Program-made: the position numbers and the translations under genes | Notes under the pieces: model-generated | The model's database searches: none | Seen by the model: the letters and a program-made list of their open reading frames with translations, nothing else | What the model was told of the DNA's origin: nothing | From: an uncultured bacterium | Lineage (GTDB): Bacteria > Patescibacteriota > Minisyncoccia > Phycocordibacterales > Phycocordibacteraceae | Assembly: GCA_938008595.1 (NCBI GenBank) | Contig: CALLKD010000084.1 | Coordinates: 1-26,549, forward strand | DNA: 26,549 bases | Direction of reading: 5' to 3' | Shown here: piece by piece, positions 15,152-22,576 of the stretch | Position numbering within the stretch: the first letter of the stretch is position 1 | How the letters are laid out: each line of letters starts with the position of its first letter

Positions 15152-17191
15152 CTACAAAAGATCCCGAACAGTCTGCACAAACGCTAGTACAAACACCATT
15201 ACCCTATCAAACCCGCTGCTACTTATCTCACGTACTGAATCAGATATGGCACCTAGCCCTGCCAGTAGCTGACTACCTTGCCGCTCCTCTGCCAACGTAC
15301 GTGCCCTATTATCATACGTAATATGTCCCTGCACATAGCTGTATATTGCAGATGCACTCGACATGTTTGAAACGGTAGAGACAAGTGAAGAGGTGTAATA
15401 GTTTGGAGCAGATGGATTTGTCATTTGCACATTCTTGTTGTTTGAAAGAACGTTTGTAGGGTCAGGACTACCACAAGAACCACAGGTAACATTGGTACTT
15501 ACGTCATCAAGTACATTCCAATAGTTTCCAGACAAGGTATTTCTGTTTCCTCCCATTGCCTGTGCGTATGGCTGTCTTCCTGTGCGCAAGAGTACTGATG
15601 GTGGTTTACCACCGGTCTGTAGAAGTACGTTATTGGCAACGGTAGAGTTCTTAAGATTATCAAGACGCATTCCCTGACTGTCAGCGTTAAGAATTACGTT
15701 ATTGCTTATGTTTGCATTTGGATACCCAATGCCAGCTGCCGTCTTATCCTGCAGGTTAATACCGAGAATTGCTTCACCAGAACCCTGGTTAATGATATTG
15801 CGTGTGATTGTTACTCCCGTCATTGGAGACGTATCGTTGGTGTCATTAAAGAGATGAATGAAGTCTCCGTGGTCACCACTTCCCCAGTGCCATGGGTGTG
15901 ATGAAGAAAGAGTATTTGCATCAATAACAAGACCTGAGTACACCGCACCCACAATTGGCGAGGTGCGCATATCATGAATGTCGTTTCTTCGTATAGTAAC
16001 TGAGTTAGAGCTGGCCAGAGCAACACCCTTACCTACGTTATATATCTCGTTGTCCTGAATAAGGATGTTTGATGAACGAGTTAGGGAGAATCCATAGCCT
16101 GTAGGTACGCCCATAACATTTCCTGTTGAATCAAGCGTGCTTGCGCTTGGTGAAATACCATTTACTGCCCCTGCTGAGTTAATAGACGAGTCTGTAAATG
16201 AAATGTTAGTTGATGTATTGATGTAGACAATTGGAGTATACGAAACAGTGCTTGCCGTAGGCGCATAATCAACCTTCACATTTTTAACAGTAATGTATGA
16301 GCTTGAATAAAAGGTAATGTTGTTAAACACTGCTGGATTACTTGGATCAGCAGACGCAATGATCACATTAGAAGAAAAGTTCTTCTTAGAGATGTATAGA
16401 TATCCGTAGTTTCCTGGGGCAAGCAAGATGGTGTCTCCACCATTTGCACTTCCAAGGGCAGTATTGAGCTCAGCAAGCGTTGTAACCGTCCCTGTTGGTG
16501 ACGGGTTCGGATTTGGATCAGGTGCCGGATCCGGTGGAGGTGGTACCGGATCAGGTACTGGGTCTGGAATAGGATCAGGCTCTGGTCCTGGGTCAGGGTC
16601 TGGAATGGGGGCGGGGTTTGGATCAGGTGCCGGTACCGGATCAGGTACTGGTGGAGGTACTGGAACTGGATCAGGTACTGGTGTAGTTGTAGGTGGCACT
16701 ACCGGCGTAGGGGTAATTGAAACTTTAGTAATGGGTGCTGGTGTCTTTGCACCTGGTGTTGTGACCGCAAGTCCCACCACCTGTGTTCTTCCCGTTGTGG
16801 GGTCTGGTGGCGTAAAGGCTGGTATCAAGCCGATGGTAGTGAAGTTATAATTCTTAGTAAACTCAGTACCCAGGTACATACTCTCTTGTGCAGCATGCAG
16901 TAGTGCAGGCAATTCATCTCGCTTTGTGTATCCAAATGCAGTACTGGCTGCAAGCAGTATGAGCAGTGTAGGGAGAGGACGTAGATACCATGGCACCCGT
17001 GGTGCTGGTGCGGGTTCAGGTACCTGCATCCCTGGTTGCCACATCTTCGTGCGCAGCGTGCGCACGGCAAGAGCACCATTAATATCCTCAGCCGACCAGC
17101 CACCGTGTGAGAGTTCCTCACGAACTTTGTCTTCAGAAAGTCCGTGTGCAAACTTTTCTTCTATTTGTGTGTGTAGTTCAGTGTTCGCCAT
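15152..17191 (-). CDS. Surface-type right-handed parallel beta-helix protein with proline-rich stalk
   Basis: A 679-residue anchored protein. Residues 1-45 form a small helical module (SEDKVREELSHGGWSAEDINGAL), a UBA-like repeat often found at the N-terminus of CPR membrane proteins. One membrane helix follows at about 69-88. A Pro/Asp-rich stalk runs from about 150 to 233, made of PDPVPDPVP-type repeats. The body (about 234-620) is a right-handed parallel beta-helix (NosD/pectate-lyase type): repeating rungs such as ILIQDNEIYNVGKGVAL, VTIRRNDIHDM and VTITRNIINQGSGEAIL. No catalytic set of a polysaccharide lyase is obvious. The C-terminus ends in a hydrophobic segment (VMVFVLAFVQTVRDLL), perhaps a second anchor. 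It may bind or cleave surface polysaccharide. ATG 17191 is chosen because the frame upstream of it overlaps the promoter. Confidence 0.85.
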   Translation of the reverse strand: MANTELHTQIEEKFAHGLSEDKVREELSHGGWSAEDINGALAVRTLRTKMWQPGMQVPEPAPAPRVPWYLRPLPTLLILLAASTAFGYTKRDELPALLHAAQESMYLGTEFTKNYNFTTIGLIPAFTPPDPTTGRTQVVGLAVTTPGAKTPAPITKVSITPTPVVPPTTTPVPDPVPVPPPVPDPVPAPDPNPAPIPDPDPGPEPDPIPDPVPDPVPPPPDPAPDPNPNPSPTGTVTTLAELNTALGSANGGDTILLAPGNYGYLYISKKNFSSNVIIASADPSNPAVFNNITFYSSSYITVKNVKVDYAPTASTVSYTPIVYINTSTNISFTDSSINSAGAVNGISPSASTLDSTGNVMGVPTGYGFSLTRSSNILIQDNEIYNVGKGVALASSNSVTIRRNDIHDMRTSPIVGAVYSGLVIDANTLSSSHPWHWGSGDHGDFIHLFNDTNDTSPMTGVTITRNIINQGSGEAILGINLQDKTAAGIGYPNANISNNVILNADSQGMRLDNLKNSTVANNVLLQTGGKPPSVLLRTGRQPYAQAMGGNRNTLSGNYWNVLDDVSTNVTCGSCGSPDPTNVLSNNKNVQMTNPSAPNYYTSSLVSTVSNMSSASAIYSYVQGHITYDNRARTLAEERQGSQLLAGLGAISDSVREISSSGFDRVMVFVLAFVQTVRDLL
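16500..16690. repeat. Tandem degenerate repeat encoding the Pro/Asp stalk
   Basis: Many imperfect copies of a GGATCAGGTACTGG-type unit on the plus strand, which read as PVPDP/PDPxP on the coding (minus) strand. Such repeats expand and contract easily, so stalk length may vary between strains. Confidence 0.7.
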
Positions 17192-17223
17192 GTAGTAAAA
17201 AATCTCACCGCAATGGTTGAAAG

Positions 17224-17238
17224 CGTTATACAATAACG
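17224..17238. promoter_or_regulatory. Inverted repeat over the -10 of the beta-helix gene
   Basis: CGTTAT-ACA-ATAACG, six-base perfect arms. It contains a minus-strand TATAAC (17225-17230) that could be the -10 of the 15152-17191 gene, leaving a leader of about 27 nt. It is a plausible operator; no regulator gene is adjacent. Confidence 0.45.
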
Positions 17239-17301
17239 ATAGCACATAGCGGCATGCTTTATGCCCTATGCCTGCATGGATAGAAACACGGTTGCAAGCC
17301 C

Positions 17302-17330
17302 TTGACAAATAGTAACTATATCTATATAGT
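17302..17330 (+). promoter_or_regulatory. Strong promoter of the 44-codon transcript
   Basis: TTGACA (17302-17307), 17-bp spacer, TATAGT (17325-17330), close to the sigma-70 consensus. Only this promoter and the one at 25786 have a consensus TTGACA -35 in this window. Confidence 0.85.
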
Positions 17331-17332
17331 TA
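17313..17332. promoter_or_regulatory. 20-bp palindrome over the -10, operator-like
   Basis: Perfect 9-bp arms TAACTATAT and ATATAGTTA around CT, spanning the end of the spacer and all of the -10 box. The position suits a repressor or a promoter-melting element. Confidence 0.6.
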
Positions 17333-17351
17333 TGAAGAAAGGAGATGTACC

Positions 17352-17486
17352 ATGTACGCGATCATAACTGTACCGGTAGTCGCCGGTATTCTGTGGGGGA
17401 CCATTAACATGGCGCGTCAGCGCCTCCCCCAGATCAAAGCCGCCCTTCGGGGTGAACTTGGTCGAGCAAAGGGCTGGCGCACGTAG
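17352..17486 (+). CDS. 44-residue small protein, possibly membrane-anchored, in a structured transcript
   Basis: An ORF of 44 codons with a textbook Shine-Dalgarno sequence (AAAGGAGATG at 17338-17347) 4-6 nt before ATG. The product is a hydrophobic N-terminus (MYAIITVPVVAGILWGTI, one possible membrane helix) followed by a basic amphipathic tail (ARQRLPQIKAALRGELGRAK). I recognise no family. Codons are GC-rich and C-ending, unlike neighbouring genes. The same RNA can fold into several strong hairpins, one of which (GGGCTGGC/GCCAGCCC, 17471-17493) covers the stop codon, so this may be a structured RNA, a small protein gene, or both. It is convergent with rpmG across a shared terminator. Confidence 0.6.
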   Translation: MYAIITVPVVAGILWGTINMARQRLPQIKAALRGELGRAKGWRT

Positions 17487-17493
17487 CCAGCCC
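17471..17493 (+). other. Perfect 8-bp hairpin over the stop codon
   Basis: GGGCTGGC-GCACGTA-GCCAGCCC; the loop and second arm contain the TAG stop (17484-17486). There is no T run after it, so it is not a terminator by itself. Confidence 0.65.
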
Positions 17494-17494
17494 C

Positions 17495-17535
17495 GCCACC
17501 TCGAGGGCCATCTGCCCTTTAGGTGGCTTTCGTTT
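17495..17535 (+). terminator. Branched hairpin followed by T-rich tract
   Basis: Outer stem GCCACCT (17495-17501) with AGGTGGC (17521-17527), inner stem GGGC/GCCC, then TTTCGTTTT. It could be a first terminator or part of the RNA's fold. Confidence 0.5.
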
Positions 17536-17546
17536 TAGATACTCAT

Positions 17547-17575
17547 ACAAAAACCGCCTCGTGGGCGGTTTTTGT
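17547..17575. terminator. Bidirectional intrinsic terminator
   Basis: ACAAAAACCGCC-TCGTG-GGCGGTTTTTGT: perfect 12-bp arms with A and T tracts on either side of a GC stem. It serves the 44-codon unit on the plus strand and rpmG on the minus strand (stop at 17577). Confidence 0.9.
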
Positions 17576-17576
17576 G

Positions 17577-17732
17577 CTATTTCTTTACTTCCTTAAATAC
17601 CTCTCGCTTTCGTGTAGTTGGATCAAACTTTTTAAGCTCAAGCTTACGCTCAACTTTCTTCTTGTTTTTGCGTGTGTATACAACATGGTCTGAGACCGTT
17701 GAACGCATTTTAACGAGGTTTACCTGTGACAT
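17577..17732 (-). CDS. rpmG: 50S ribosomal protein L33
   Basis: A 51-residue basic protein: it starts MSQVNLVKMRSTVSDHVVYT, then RKNKKKVERKLELKKFDPTT and RKREVFKEVKK. The YTxxKNKxxxxxKLELKKFDPxxRKxxxFKE pattern is L33. The zinc-binding cysteine pairs of some L33 proteins are absent, so this is the zinc-free type. A near-consensus promoter (TTGCAG, 17-bp spacer, TATAGT) lies inside the 3' end of clpB, with leaderless spacing. A terminator follows at once. Confidence 0.93.
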   Translation of the reverse strand: MSQVNLVKMRSTVSDHVVYTRKNKKKVERKLELKKFDPTTRKREVFKEVKK

Positions 17733-17738
17733 ACGGAG

Positions 17739-17767
17739 ACTATACCAAAACTCCCCCTACCCTGCAA
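17739..17767 (-). promoter_or_regulatory. rpmG promoter, leaderless spacing
   Basis: Minus-strand TTGCAG (17762-17767), 17-bp spacer, TATAGT (17739-17744), six bases, ATG at 17732. The -35 lies within the last codons of clpB. Confidence 0.7.
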
Positions 17768-20453
17768 CCGCAGCTTTTGGCTTTGCTTTTCGTGCCACGG
17801 CCTTTTTAACCTCAAAGTGTGGTGCACTGTTCTTAATGGTTACCGTTATGGTTCCCCCTTCAAGGACTCCCTGGCTCACCATGAGAGAGGCTACTGGGGT
17901 GAGTATGGTGTCTTGGATAGCGCGCTTTAGAGGGCGAGCGCCGTACTGAGGGTTATATCCACGCTCACCGAGCCACGCACGCACTTCCTGGGTAATGTCG
18001 AGAGTGATGCGCTTTGTGGCCAAGCGTTCAATGACTTCTTTCACCTGACTTTCTACGATGTCGGTAAGAGCTTCCCTTGAAAGCACGTCGAAGATGATGA
18101 TGTCATCAAGACGGTTTAAGAACTCAGGACGGAAGTGGTTCTTTAGGGTGCTTAGCACCTTATCCTTAACCTCTGCGTACTGTACAACTTCGTCAGCAGC
18201 ATTGTGGCTAAATCCAATTGACGCCATTTTGTCCATGAACTCAGCACCAATGTTTGAGGTGAGAATGATGATGGTGTTCTTGAAGTTCACCTTTCGTCCC
18301 TTTCCGTCAGTAAGGTGTCCGCTATCAAGCACCTGCAGCAATATATTGAATACTTCTGGGTGTGCCTTTTCAACCTCATCAAAGAGAACCACTGAATATG
18401 GTCGGTGGCGAATACGCTCCGTTAGTGAACCTGCTTCTTCATACCCTACATAGCCAGGAGGTGCACCGATGAGCTTTGCAACTGAGTGCTTTTCCATAAA
18501 CTCACTCATATCAACACGAACGAGTGCGTCCTTGTCGTTAAACATAAACTCAGCAAGACGTCGTGAGAGCTCTGTCTTACCTACACCGGTAGGACCAAGG
18601 AAGAGGAATGAACCGATAGGGCGATTAGGGTCTGAGATACCTACCCGTGAGCGCTTAACGGCATTACTTACAAGCTTGATTGCATTGTCTTGTCCAATAA
18701 CCGCAGCAGTAAGGTCCTGTTCCATACGGGCAAGCTTTGCGGCTTCCTCTTCAATCATCTTCACTACAGGAATACCCGTCCAGCGAGAAACTACTCCCGC
18801 TATCTCATGTTCGGTAACCTCCTCATGTAAGATGCGGCGTGACTTCTGCAATAGCTTAAGACGCTTGCTCTTCGTCTCAAGATCCTTCTTTAGTGACGGT
18901 ACTTTTGAGTACTGGATTTCAGCAGCAAGAGTGAGATCACCTGATGCCTCTGCGTTATCAGCGGCAACACGAAGTTTTTCAAGTTCTCCCTTAATGCCAC
19001 GAATGCTTTGAATAACTTCTCGTTCGTTCTTCCACTTAAGTTCAAGCTCACTTGTCTTCTCACGAAGATCCGCTATTTCACTATCAATCTTCTTTATACG
19101 TTCACGTATTTCCTTTGCGTGTGTACGCTCTTGCCCTGATTCTGTCTCATCATCCTTCTTCAGTGCCTGACGTTCAATTTCAAGACGGCGTATTCTTCGG
19201 TCAGTGTCTTCAAGTACTGGTGGTTTATTCTCAAGTGCAATACGTAGTCCTGACGCTGCCTCATCAATGAGGTCAATTGCCTTATCCGGAAGGAATCTAT
19301 CTGCGATATACCGACTAGAAAGCTCTACGGCAGAGACAATTGCACCGTCAGTAATGCGTACACCGTGAAAAAGCTCGTACTTATCACGTAGTCCACGAAG
19401 TATGGCTACAGCGTCTTCAAAGGTAGGTTCGTTTACAAATACCGGCTGGAAGCGTCTTGTGAGTGCTGAGTCCTTTTCAATATGTTGCTGGTATTCCTTA
19501 AGGGTAGTCGCACCAATCATGCGAATGTCTCCACGCGCAAGTGCAGGCTTAAGCATGTTGGTTGCGTCAAGTGCTCCTTCCGCAGCTCCTGCACCAACGA
19601 GTGTGTGAAGCTCATCCACAAACAGAATTACCTTACCCTCTGCCTTCTCAACCTCCTTCATCACACTCTTCATGCGCTCTTCAAACTCGCCACGATACTT
19701 TGTACCGGCAATCATGAGACCAAGGTCAAGTGAGAGTAGCTCCTTACCCTTAAGACTTTCAGGCACATCACCACTGGCAAGACGTAGTGCAAGTCCTTCT
19801 GCAATAGCAGTCTTTCCTACTCCTGCCTCTCCAATTAGTACGGGATTATTCTTTGTTCTACGAGAAAGAATCTGTATCACACGGCTAATCTCTTGGTCTC
19901 GTCCGATAACAGGATCAAGCGCATTATCAGCCGCAAGCGTTGTGAGGTTACGGGTGAACTTAGCAAGTGCACGAAAACGCTTTGCTTCTGTTGCGTGCCC
20001 ATCCTTTGAATTCTTAAGCTCTTTGAGCACCTTCAGTACGGTGTCTGCATCAATCTTGAAACGATTAATAGTTTCTTCTGCAGGACCAGGAAATTCTAGT
20101 ATTGATACAAAGAGATGTTCAGTACCAATGAATGAGTCATTCATCTTGGCAGCAACCTTTCCAGCAGATTCAAGCACCTCAGCGAGCTCAGGAGTGAGGT
20201 AGAGGTTATATGACGGAGAGAGTGTGGAGGCAGCTTCAGGAGATTCAAGTGTTTCAAGTAGCGTATCTGCAAGCAACAGCGTATCGATGTCCATGCGATC
20301 AAGGACTGAGAACACCAATGACTCCTCCTGATGGATGAGTGCGGTGAGGAGGTGGAGTGGGCTCACGTGGTTTTGTCCACGTTCAATGGCAAGCTCGTGT
20401 GCCCGCTTAATTGCTTCCTTTGCTTTTGTCGTGAAGTTTTTAAATGGTGGCAT
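17757..20453 (-). CDS. clpB: ClpB-type AAA+ disaggregase with a ClpC-like IGF loop
   Basis: An 898-residue Hsp100 ATPase. The Clp N-domain (about 1-145) is followed by AAA-1 with Walker A GEAGVGKT (208-215) and Walker B VILFVDE (275-281). A long coiled-coil middle domain (about 400-530) includes the ClpB-typical [18 protein letters not shown] motif. AAA-2 has Walker A GPTGVGKT (620-627), Walker B VVLFDE (688-693), and the [11 protein letters not shown] motif. The odd feature is an IGF tripeptide (746-748) in an insertion before FRPEFLNR, where ClpA/ClpC carry the ClpP-docking loop and true ClpB does not. A Lys/Ala-rich tail ends the protein. ATG 20453 is chosen because a full promoter sits at leaderless distance and the upstream extension is not conserved in type. 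Confidence 0.9.
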   Translation of the reverse strand: MPPFKNFTTKAKEAIKRAHELAIERGQNHVSPLHLLTALIHQEESLVFSVLDRMDIDTLLLADTLLETLESPEAASTLSPSYNLYLTPELAEVLESAGKVAAKMNDSFIGTEHLFVSILEFPGPAEETINRFKIDADTVLKVLKELKNSKDGHATEAKRFRALAKFTRNLTTLAADNALDPVIGRDQEISRVIQILSRRTKNNPVLIGEAGVGKTAIAEGLALRLASGDVPESLKGKELLSLDLGLMIAGTKYRGEFEERMKSVMKEVEKAEGKVILFVDELHTLVGAGAAEGALDATNMLKPALARGDIRMIGATTLKEYQQHIEKDSALTRRFQPVFVNEPTFEDAVAILRGLRDKYELFHGVRITDGAIVSAVELSSRYIADRFLPDKAIDLIDEAASGLRIALENKPPVLEDTDRRIRRLEIERQALKKDDETESGQERTHAKEIRERIKKIDSEIADLREKTSELELKWKNEREVIQSIRGIKGELEKLRVAADNAEASGDLTLAAEIQYSKVPSLKKDLETKSKRLKLLQKSRRILHEEVTEHEIAGVVSRWTGIPVVKMIEEEAAKLARMEQDLTAAVIGQDNAIKLVSNAVKRSRVGISDPNRPIGSFLFLGPTGVGKTELSRRLAEFMFNDKDALVRVDMSEFMEKHSVAKLIGAPPGYVGYEEAGSLTERIRHRPYSVVLFDEVEKAHPEVFNILLQVLDSGHLTDGKGRKVNFKNTIIILTSNIGAEFMDKMASIGFSHNAADEVVQYAEVKDKVLSTLKNHFRPEFLNRLDDIIIFDVLSREALTDIVESQVKEVIERLATKRITLDITQEVRAWLGERGYNPQYGARPLKRAIQDTILTPVASLMVSQGVLEGGTITVTIKNSAPHFEVKKAVARKAKPKAAVAG

Positions 20454-20459
20454 ACCCCT

Positions 20460-20488
20460 AGTATACCTAGCCTGAAGTTGATAATCAA
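20460..20488 (-). promoter_or_regulatory. clpB promoter, leaderless spacing
   Basis: Minus-strand TTGATT (20483-20488), 17-bp spacer, TATACT (20460-20465), six bases (AGGGGT), ATG. No CIRCE or sigma-32-like element is visible, so heat control is not evident. Confidence 0.75.
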
Positions 20489-20507
20489 AGTGCAAAACTA
20501 CACGCTG

Positions 20508-21257
20508 CTATGGCGTAGCAGTTCCTGAAAGTAGTGCTGAAATCTCATCAGCAGTAATGAGAACTCCTGCAATTGGTCCACCCATACCAATAACTGATCC
20601 AGAAAGATCTACGACACCTGCACCAACAGGAAGGTGTGGTAGGTCAGTGTGAATACCAGCACCATCTACCTTACTTATGATGCTTGTAATTGCTTCTGAA
20701 TCCTTTGATATGGCAATGGCTGTTTGTCCTTGCTTCAAAAGACTTACCTTAGGCAGTACTGCAGCGGGAGCATCTGGTAGTACGGCGGTGTCTGCAAATC
20801 CGTATATGGTTACGCTTCCATTACTCTTTGAGATTGATGCAGCAAATCCACTACCATTAGAAAATGTAATGACTGCATCTTTTGGAAGTCCACCGGGTAC
20901 GGTTGCCGTTGCCACTGCTCTTGATTTTGGAAGATACACCCCATAGGCAATTGCGGGAGTTGTTGTTGAGCCTTTAAAGATAAGTACGGTACGTGCTGCA
21001 TCTGATGCAACTGCACTGGTGAGAAGCTGCTCGCTTGAAGGCGCTTGCGACGCTGGCTTTCCTGGTGTTACCACCTGTATAGGAGTAGAGATGGTTTCAA
21101 TAGTGTGATCCACAATTCTATTTACGGTCTGAGAAACACTTACTGGTGCCTTATCAAGAAGCGATACGGTAAGGACGCCCGTTGCAATGGAAACAATAAA
21201 GTTCACAAGCACCATAAGTAGTAACAGCTGCGACTTTGTTAGATCTTCAATATTCAT
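20508..21257 (-). CDS. Membrane-anchored protein with degenerate trypsin-like domain
   Basis: A 249-residue protein with one N-terminal membrane helix (about 9-34), a polar linker with VNRIVDHTIETIS of the type that precedes protease domains in CPR serine proteases, and a beta-rich domain. The end reads VGAGVVDLSGSVIGMGGPIAGVLITADEISALL, which has the layout of the GNSGGPLVNLxGxVIGI segment of HtrA/S1C proteases, but with no GxSGG serine and no obvious histidine-aspartate pair. I infer a pseudo-protease, perhaps a binding or scaffold protein. The start has TATACT at leaderless distance. It lies upstream of clpB on the same strand. Confidence 0.6.
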   Translation of the reverse strand: MNIEDLTKSQLLLLMVLVNFIVSIATGVLTVSLLDKAPVSVSQTVNRIVDHTIETISTPIQVVTPGKPASQAPSSEQLLTSAVASDAARTVLIFKGSTTTPAIAYGVYLPKSRAVATATVPGGLPKDAVITFSNGSGFAASISKSNGSVTIYGFADTAVLPDAPAAVLPKVSLLKQGQTAIAISKDSEAITSIISKVDGAGIHTDLPHLPVGAGVVDLSGSVIGMGGPIAGVLITADEISALLSGTATP

Positions 21258-21263
21258 ATCGGT

Positions 21264-21269
21264 AGTATA
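21264..21269 (-). promoter_or_regulatory. Extended -10 of the 20508-21257 gene, leaderless spacing
   Basis: Minus-strand TGC-TATACT, six bases (ACCGAT), ATG. No Shine-Dalgarno sequence. Confidence 0.6.
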
Positions 21270-21305
21270 GCAAGGAGAACGAACTGTGTGGTACTGGTGT
21301 GGTGA

Positions 21306-22496
21306 TTACGACCCCACAACTAAAAGATTCTTTTGGTGCTCTAAATACTGAATAGTTTCTATGAGCGCTGTAGTAAAGGCACGAAGCTCTTTCGGTGTTG
21401 TCTCGTGTCCCCAGGAAACTCGTAGTGTAGACAGTGAACGCTCTATGTCTCCCGTAAGGAGCGCTACTGCGCGCGATCCTTTATTCTCAGTCTCACAGGC
21501 ACTCTTTGTTGAAACAGAAAATCCTTTAGCATCAAGCAACATAACGCCATAGTCAGTATCAAGCCCCTTGCATGAAAGGTTCACTATATGCGGTGCCATC
21601 TTCTTAGATTCAAGTACAGAGACCTGTGGAAGATTTGTTAGTACCGTCTCCACCAACTCACGGCGCATATGCTCTGCACGTGCTACAAATGCCTCACGTT
21701 CTTGTGCTGCAGTACTAAGTGCTGCTGCAAAGCTTGCCGCAAGTGCCACAGCCTCAGTACCAGGACGAAGTCCTTCCTCCTGCCCTCCTCCATACATACT
21801 GGGTGAAAGGTGTGTAGGGTCACCGACGATTAGGGCACCAATGCCACGCACTCCCCCTACCTTCTGTGCATCAAGAGTTAGCGTGTCTGCACTAAGGCGC
21901 AGCCTGTCATATGATTCCACCAAGGGGAGCTGACTTCCATCCACGTGCAGGCTAATTGGCTGTGGGCGGGTGTCTAGCACCTTACGTACCCCACGTACAT
22001 CAAAGCGCGTACCCGTCTCACCACACACCGCATCAACACATACAAGCACCGTCTCTGGACGCAGTAATTTCTCTAATGCCACAAGATCAAGTATTCCGTT
22101 AGCTAGTGGAATTGGTTCAACCACAACACCAAGTGTGGCAAGTGACTCTACTGATGAAACAAGTGAGGCGTGTGCGCTTGGAAGATACAGCACGTGCAGA
22201 GCTGCCCCGCTCGTGCCCTGCGCTATCTTGTTTTGAACAAACCCCCGTATAGCTAAGTTATTTGCTTCAGTAGCGCCACTGGTGAAAATGACATTGCGTG
22301 CCTTTACCCCAGCATACGTAGCAATAGTGCTACGCGCTTTCAGGAGTGCCTCTTTCGCAACTCTTCCTTCTTCATGCGGAGACGAAGGATTTCCATAGAG
22401 CGTACTTGCTGTAAGAAATGCAGTACGCGCTTCTTTGCACACCGGTGCACTCGCAGCATAGTCGAGATAGATTCGTTTCTTTGCAAAAAGCGTCAT
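21306..22496 (-). CDS. Cysteine desulfurase (NifS/IscS family)
   Basis: PLP enzyme of 396 residues that takes sulfur from cysteine, for tRNA thiolation or Fe-S clusters. Visible motifs are YLDYAASAPV (10-19), FTSGATEANNLAI (71-83), HVDGSQ (184-189), the PLP lysine in LDAQKVGGVRGIGAL (K212), GGGQEEGLRPGTE (236-248), and the catalytic cysteine C334 in STKSACETE. Two positions differ from the norm: the usual S-x-HK reads AQK, and the NNExG motif reads VCGETG. No scaffold protein (IscU/SufU) or mnmA is adjacent. ATG 22496 (MTLFAKKRIYLDYAA) is chosen by family start; the 35 upstream codons overlap the infB promoter region. It is divergent from infB. Confidence 0.9.
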   Translation of the reverse strand: MTLFAKKRIYLDYAASAPVCKEARTAFLTASTLYGNPSSPHEEGRVAKEALLKARSTIATYAGVKARNVIFTSGATEANNLAIRGFVQNKIAQGTSGAALHVLYLPSAHASLVSSVESLATLGVVVEPIPLANGILDLVALEKLLRPETVLVCVDAVCGETGTRFDVRGVRKVLDTRPQPISLHVDGSQLPLVESYDRLRLSADTLTLDAQKVGGVRGIGALIVGDPTHLSPSMYGGGQEEGLRPGTEAVALAASFAAALSTAAQEREAFVARAEHMRRELVETVLTNLPQVSVLESKKMAPHIVNLSCKGLDTDYGVMLLDAKGFSVSTKSACETENKGSRAVALLTGDIERSLSTLRVSWGHETTPKELRAFTTALIETIQYLEHQKNLLVVGS

Positions 22497-22539
22497 ACTA
22501 GTACTGTGTAGTACGAGGCGCCTCAGTGCAAGCGGTTTG

Positions 22540-22567
22540 TTGCCCAAACCCCTGTTTTGTGTTACTT
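22540..22567 (+). promoter_or_regulatory. Possible infB promoter
   Basis: TTGCCC (22540-22545), 16-bp spacer, TTACTT (22562-22567), 9 nt from the ATG. The leader would be about 3 nt, with no Shine-Dalgarno sequence. Confidence 0.4.
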
Positions 22568-22576
22568 TTTTGTCGT

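Noticed and set aside
16428..16850. Plus-strand 140-codon ORF encoding a glycine/serine-rich protein.
   Set aside because: It is the exact antisense of the Pro/Asp stalk of the beta-helix protein; GGATCAGG-type repeats read as Gly-Ser on one strand and Pro-Asp on the other. The beta-helix frame is supported over 679 residues.
17332..17367. 11-codon upstream ORF (ATG AAG AAA GGA ...) as a leader peptide.
   Set aside because: It begins about at the predicted transcription start, overlaps the Shine-Dalgarno sequence of the 44-codon ORF in another frame, and has no attenuator-like codon run.
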